From: Verrucomicrobiota bacterium
GTDB taxonomy: Bacteria; Verrucomicrobiota; Verrucomicrobiia; Opitutales; UBA953
Direction of reading: 5' to 3'
DNA: 8,557 bases
NCBI GenBank assembly: GCA_005798925.1
Contig: SYID01000221.1
Location: 1 to 8,557 of the forward strand
Below the pieces are notes generated by a model. That model saw nothing but the letters and a program-made list of their open reading frames with translations, was not told the origin of the DNA and did not search any database. Within the stretch, counting starts at the first letter, position 1; each line of letters opens with the position of its first letter. The translations under genes were made by a program, and so were the position numbers. Positions 6,030 to 8,557 of the stretch are shown here, in pieces.

Positions 6030-7231
6030 GCGCCGTCGCGGTCTTCCACGCGGGCCACGCCGAACATCTGGGCGAAGCGTTGCTGGCGCATGACGCCGGG
6101 CTGCCGGTGTTCCTGGGCAACCCGCATTGGGCCGGGGCCGAGCGCGAGGAAGCCGCGCGCCAGATCCCGCGCGGCACGACGATCCTCGGCGCGTCCTGGG
6201 AACCGCGTGGGCTGGGCGCCTGCGATTTCCCCCTGAACTGGCGCGGGCGCGTGATGATCCCGACCGGCGGCACCGGCGGGAAGGTGAAGTTCATCGTCCA
6301 TTCCGCGGAGACACTCCGCGCCGCGGCGCTCGGCCTGCGGGACGCGCTCGTCGCGCGGGGTCTCTCGCCGAGGCTCCATGGCGTGACGTGCACGCCGCCG
6401 TGGCATGTCAGCGGCTTCATGCCCGCCATCCGCGCGCGGGCGACCGGCGGACGGCATCAGGTCGTCGACGGTCGCTTCTCCGAAGCGTCCGCGCTGGCCG
6501 CCGTCGTCCTGCCTGCCGACGGCACCAGGATCGTCTCGCTCGTGCCGGCGCAGCTGACGCGGCTGCTCGCGCACGCCGACGGTGAAGCGTGGCTGCGTGT
6601 CTTCGACGTCGTCCTGCTCGGCGGCTCGGCCGTGCCCGCGCCATTGCTCGCCGAGATCCGCGCGCGTCGTCTGCCCGTGTTCCTGACCTACGGCGCGACC
6701 GAGACCGCGGCCGCGTGCGCTCTTTGTCCGCCCGAAGATATCTGGTCAGGCGAGCCCGTGCGCGGCGCGCCGTTGCCGGGCGTCCGCTTCGCGACGGACG
6801 GAGATGGCGTCATCACGGTCGCCGGTCCGTCGCTCGGTCTCGGCGTCTGGCCCGACGGGCCGATGACGAATCCTTGGCCGAGCGGCGACCGGGGCGACGT
6901 GGCGGCCGATGGCGGCGTGCGGATCACCGGACGCGCCGACCGCGTGATCGTCACGGGCGGCGAGAAGGTCGATCCGGCCCGCGTCGAACAGGCGCTGCTC
7001 GCGACGGGACTCGTCCGGGAAGCGCTCGTGCTCGGCATGGCCGACGCGACCTGGGGCGAGGTCGTCACCGCTTGCGTGGTCGCCGGCGCAGAGACCGAAG
7101 CCGCGCTCCGTCAGGCCTGCGAAGCGTTGGAGCCCGCGGCGCGGCCGCGGCGCTACGCGTTCGTGCCGGTCATGCCGACGGACGCGAGCGGCAAGCCGGA
7201 CCGAGCGGCGATCGCGAAGCTGGCCGCCTAG
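6026..7231 (+). CDS. menE: o-Succinylbenzoate-CoA ligase (MenE), compact form
   Basis: ANL-superfamily acyl-CoA synthetase that adenylates o-succinylbenzoate and transfers it to CoA, the step after MenC. Visible motifs in order: the P-loop IPTGGTGGKVKF (from Thr80), PPWHVSGF, SLVPAQLTRLL, the YGATET acid motif (Tyr222), SGDRGDV, GRADRVIVTGGEKVDP at the hinge to the C-terminal domain, and the A10 motif TDASGKPDR with the catalytic Lys390. Length is 401 residues against roughly 450-490 for classical MenE. The shortening is N-terminal, with only about 80 residues before the P-loop, while all catalytic motifs remain. The P-loop wording recalls compact MenE forms of cyanobacteria, so this looks like a natural subtype and not a truncation. 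The ATG at 6026 overlaps the menC stop by four bases. General acyl-CoA ligase is the alternative, but the menC context favours MenE. Confidence 0.9.
   Translation: MSAVAVFHAGHAEHLGEALLAHDAGLPVFLGNPHWAGAEREEAARQIPRGTTILGASWEPRGLGACDFPLNWRGRVMIPTGGTGGKVKFIVHSAETLRAAALGLRDALVARGLSPRLHGVTCTPPWHVSGFMPAIRARATGGRHQVVDGRFSEASALAAVVLPADGTRIVSLVPAQLTRLLAHADGEAWLRVFDVVLLGGSAVPAPLLAEIRARRLPVFLTYGATETAAACALCPPEDIWSGEPVRGAPLPGVRFATDGDGVITVAGPSLGLGVWPDGPMTNPWPSGDRGDVAADGGVRITGRADRVIVTGGEKVDPARVEQALLATGLVREALVLGMADATWGEVVTACVVAGAETEAALRQACEALEPAARPRRYAFVPVMPTDASGKPDRAAIAKLAA
7228..7231. other. CTAG palindrome serving as stop codon for both convergent genes
   Basis: The plus strand reads TAG at 7229-7231 (menE stop). 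The minus strand reads TAG from 7230 to 7228 (kdsA stop). The self-complementary CTAG therefore ends both genes, which overlap by four bases and leave no room for an intergenic terminator. Confidence 0.92.
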
Positions 7232-8022
7232 GCACGGACGGCTTTCCAGACGCGCAGGCAGGATTCCACGAGGGCCGGGAATTCCGCGAGCGGCACCTGC
7301 GACGGACCGTCGGAGATCGCCTTCTTCGGATCGGGGTGCGTCTCCATGAACAGACCGTCGGCGCCGGCGGCGAGGGCCGCCTTGGCGAGCACCGGGACGT
7401 ATTCGCGCTGGCCGCCGGAAGAACCGCCGGCGGCGCCGGGCAGCTGGACCGCGTGGGTGGCGTCCATGATCGTCGGGTGGCCGAAGCCGGCCATGATCGG
7501 GAAGGAGCGCATGTCGACGACCAGGTTCTGGTAGCCGAAGGTCGTGCCGCGGTCGGTCTGCCAGATCTCGGCGGCCTGCGCGCCCTCGAGCTTGTCGACC
7601 ACGAAGCGCATCTCGAACGGCGAAAGGAACTGGCCCTTCTTCACGTTCACGACATTGCCGGTCTTGGCGGCCGCGACGAGGAGGTCCGTCTGGCGGCACA
7701 TGAACGCCGGGACCTGCAGGACGTCGACGACCTTGCCCACGGCTTCGCACTGTTCGGGGCCGTGGATGTCCGTGAGGGCGGCGAAGCCGTAATCCTTCTT
7801 CACCATCGCGAGGAGATCGAGGCCCGCCTTCATGCCGGGGCCGCGGTCGCCGCCGAGGGAGGTGCGGTTGGCTTTGTCGTAAGAGCCCTTGAAGATGACG
7901 TTCAGCTCCGGGTGGCGGGCGGCCAGGGCCTTGAGCTCCGTGGCGACGGTCCGGCAATTGGCCTCGGATTCGAGGGAGCAAGGTCCGGCGATGAGGAGCA
8001 GGCGGCGCTTATCGTGCAGCAT
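7228..8022 (-). CDS. kdsA: 3-deoxy-8-phosphooctulonate synthase (KDO-8-P synthase), metal-dependent class
   Basis: Condenses arabinose 5-phosphate with phosphoenolpyruvate to KDO-8-phosphate for the LPS inner core; cytoplasmic TIM barrel. Length is 264 residues, typical. Family motifs in order: IAGPCSLES, FKGSYDKANRTS, RGPGMKAGL, TDIHGPEQ, QVPAFMCRQTDLL, KTGNVVNVKKGQF, RGTTFGYQNLVVDMR, DATHAVQLPG, GGQREYV and METHPDPKKAISDGP. The metal-site residues of the metal-dependent class are present: Cys15 in AGPC (Asn in the metal-independent E. coli enzyme), His190, Glu227 and Asp238. The ATG at 8022 is the natural start, directly before the first barrel strand. It lies 49 bases downstream of polX on the same strand and converges on menE with a shared CTAG stop. 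Presence of the gene argues for an LPS-bearing outer membrane. Confidence 0.96.
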   Translation of the reverse strand: MLHDKRRLLLIAGPCSLESEANCRTVATELKALAARHPELNVIFKGSYDKANRTSLGGDRGPGMKAGLDLLAMVKKDYGFAALTDIHGPEQCEAVGKVVDVLQVPAFMCRQTDLLVAAAKTGNVVNVKKGQFLSPFEMRFVVDKLEGAQAAEIWQTDRGTTFGYQNLVVDMRSFPIMAGFGHPTIMDATHAVQLPGAAGGSSGGQREYVPVLAKAALAAGADGLFMETHPDPKKAISDGPSQVPLAEFPALVESCLRVWKAVRA

Positions 8023-8043
8023 GCGGCAGGATAGGACGGACCG

Positions 8044-8056
8044 CGCCCGCAGGGCG
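8044..8056 (-). other. Small GC hairpin in the polX-kdsA spacer
   Basis: CGCCC (8044-8048) and GGGCG (8052-8056) pair around a 3-base loop inside the 49-base spacer between the polX stop and the kdsA start. No T-run follows in the direction of transcription, so it is not a canonical terminator. It may be an mRNA stability or pausing element, or chance in GC-rich DNA. Otherwise the spacer shows no clear promoter or Shine-Dalgarno. Confidence 0.2.
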
Positions 8057-8071
8057 AGCCGTAAGGAGCGC

Positions 8072-8557
8072 TCAGCGACCCAGCCAGCGCAGCACGTCCG
8101 GGAGCGACCGCGTGTTGAGCACCTGCTCGGGCGTCAGCCAGCCCTTGCGGGCGACGCGCACGCCATGGGCGGCGAAGGCCAGCTGGCCGACGTCATGGGC
8201 GTCGGGATTGATCGAGCAGAGCACGCCCTTCTCGGCGGCGCGGCGCCACCAGCGCCAGTCGAGGTCGAGGCGCCAGGGGTTGGCGTTGAGCTCGATGATG
8301 GTGTCGTTCGCCGCGGCGGCGTCGATGACCTTGGCGATGTCGACGTCGTAGGGCTCGCGCCTGTTGAGGAGGCGGCCGGTGAGATGGCCGACCATGTCGA
8401 CGTGCTCGTTCTCGACGGCCTTGATGATGCGGGCGGTCTGGGCCTCGCGGTCCAAGGTGAAGAGGTTGTGCACCGAGGCCACGACGAAGTCCAGGCGCGC
8501 GAGGACGTCGTCCGGGAAGTCGAGCGCGCCGTCCTTGAGGATGTCGACCTCGCTGCC
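8072..8557 (-). CDS. polX: PolX-type DNA polymerase/3'-5' exonuclease, C-terminal PHP domain (5' end outside window)
   Basis: The frame is open to the right edge, leaving 161 C-terminal residues of a protein that is usually about 570 residues. The fragment belongs to the PHP phosphoesterase domain that gives bacterial PolX its Mn-dependent 3'-5' exonuclease and AP-processing activity. Visible marks, numbered from the edge: GSEVDIL with Glu3; LDFPDDVLARLDFVVASVH with His30; GHLTGRLLNRREP with His58; IELNANPWRLDLDWRWW; INPDAH with Asp119 and His121; and the terminal VARKGWLTPEQVLNTRSL. These follow the PolX PHP wording closely, more so than histidinol-phosphatase PHP proteins. The Pro usual in GHPTGR is Leu here. 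A GTG at 8482 inside the domain is not the start. The polymerase core cannot be checked. It probably shares a transcript with kdsA. Confidence 0.88.
   Translation of the reverse strand, partial: GSEVDILKDGALDFPDDVLARLDFVVASVHNLFTLDREAQTARIIKAVENEHVDMVGHLTGRLLNRREPYDVDIAKVIDAAAANDTIIELNANPWRLDLDWRWWRRAAEKGVLCSINPDAHDVGQLAFAAHGVRVARKGWLTPEQVLNTRSLPDVLRWLGR

Noticed and set aside
6589..8034. 481-codon plus-strand frame across menE and kdsA
   Set aside because: The first part is Arg-rich out-of-frame menE and the second is antisense kdsA. Both real genes have full motif sets.
1..8557. Mobile elements, CRISPR arrays, tRNA/rRNA genes, toxin-antitoxin or defence systems
   Set aside because: No direct-repeat arrays, transposase motifs, terminal inverted repeats or tRNA-like segments were seen. 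Gene spacing leaves room only in the 84-base region near 5.0 kb and the 49-base spacer near 8.05 kb.

Overview
The window is a compact, GC-rich bacterial chromosome segment. It shows strong codon bias, so many long antisense open frames appear, and it has almost no intergenic DNA. The gene set is housekeeping: a peptide transporter, exonuclease III, IMP dehydrogenase, two menaquinone genes, KDO-8-phosphate synthase and PolX. KdsA implies a Gram-negative outer membrane with LPS, and MenC/MenE imply menaquinone respiration. Together with the compact MenE, weak or absent Shine-Dalgarno sequences and an SH3-like Pro/Ala-rich anchored protein, this resembles Verrucomicrobiota, most likely Opitutales/Opitutaceae. 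That placement is recalled family resemblance, not a search result.

Layout, left to right. (1) Positions 1-1686, plus strand: the 3' part of a POT-family proton/peptide symporter, followed after one base by a small DUF3592-like membrane protein. (2) Positions 4985 down to 1693, minus strand: a three-gene cluster with 7-base gaps, guaB (IMP dehydrogenase), an uncharacterised single-pass membrane protein with Pro/Ala-rich linkers, and exonuclease III. It converges on the first pair across a 6-base gap that carries a perfect inverted repeat. (3) Positions 4986-5069: the only sizeable intergenic region (84 bases), a divergent control region between guaB and menC with several short inverted repeats. 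(4) Positions 5070-7231, plus strand: menC and menE, overlapping by ATGA; they catalyse successive steps that make and then CoA-activate o-succinylbenzoate. (5) Positions 8557 down to 7228, minus strand: the 3' end of polX followed by kdsA. kdsA and menE converge and share one CTAG palindrome that supplies both stop codons.

No RNA gene, mobile element, CRISPR array, prophage or defence system was seen, and no stretch over 300 bases lacks a gene. I do not see a new multi-gene system. The points most worth a second look are the uncharacterised protein with a duplicated L-x-x-[RK]-[VI]-N-x-L-F motif between guaB and xth, the substituted NAD- and phosphate-site residues in the IMP dehydrogenase, the dyad over the putative guaB promoter, and the shared-stop convergent pair.
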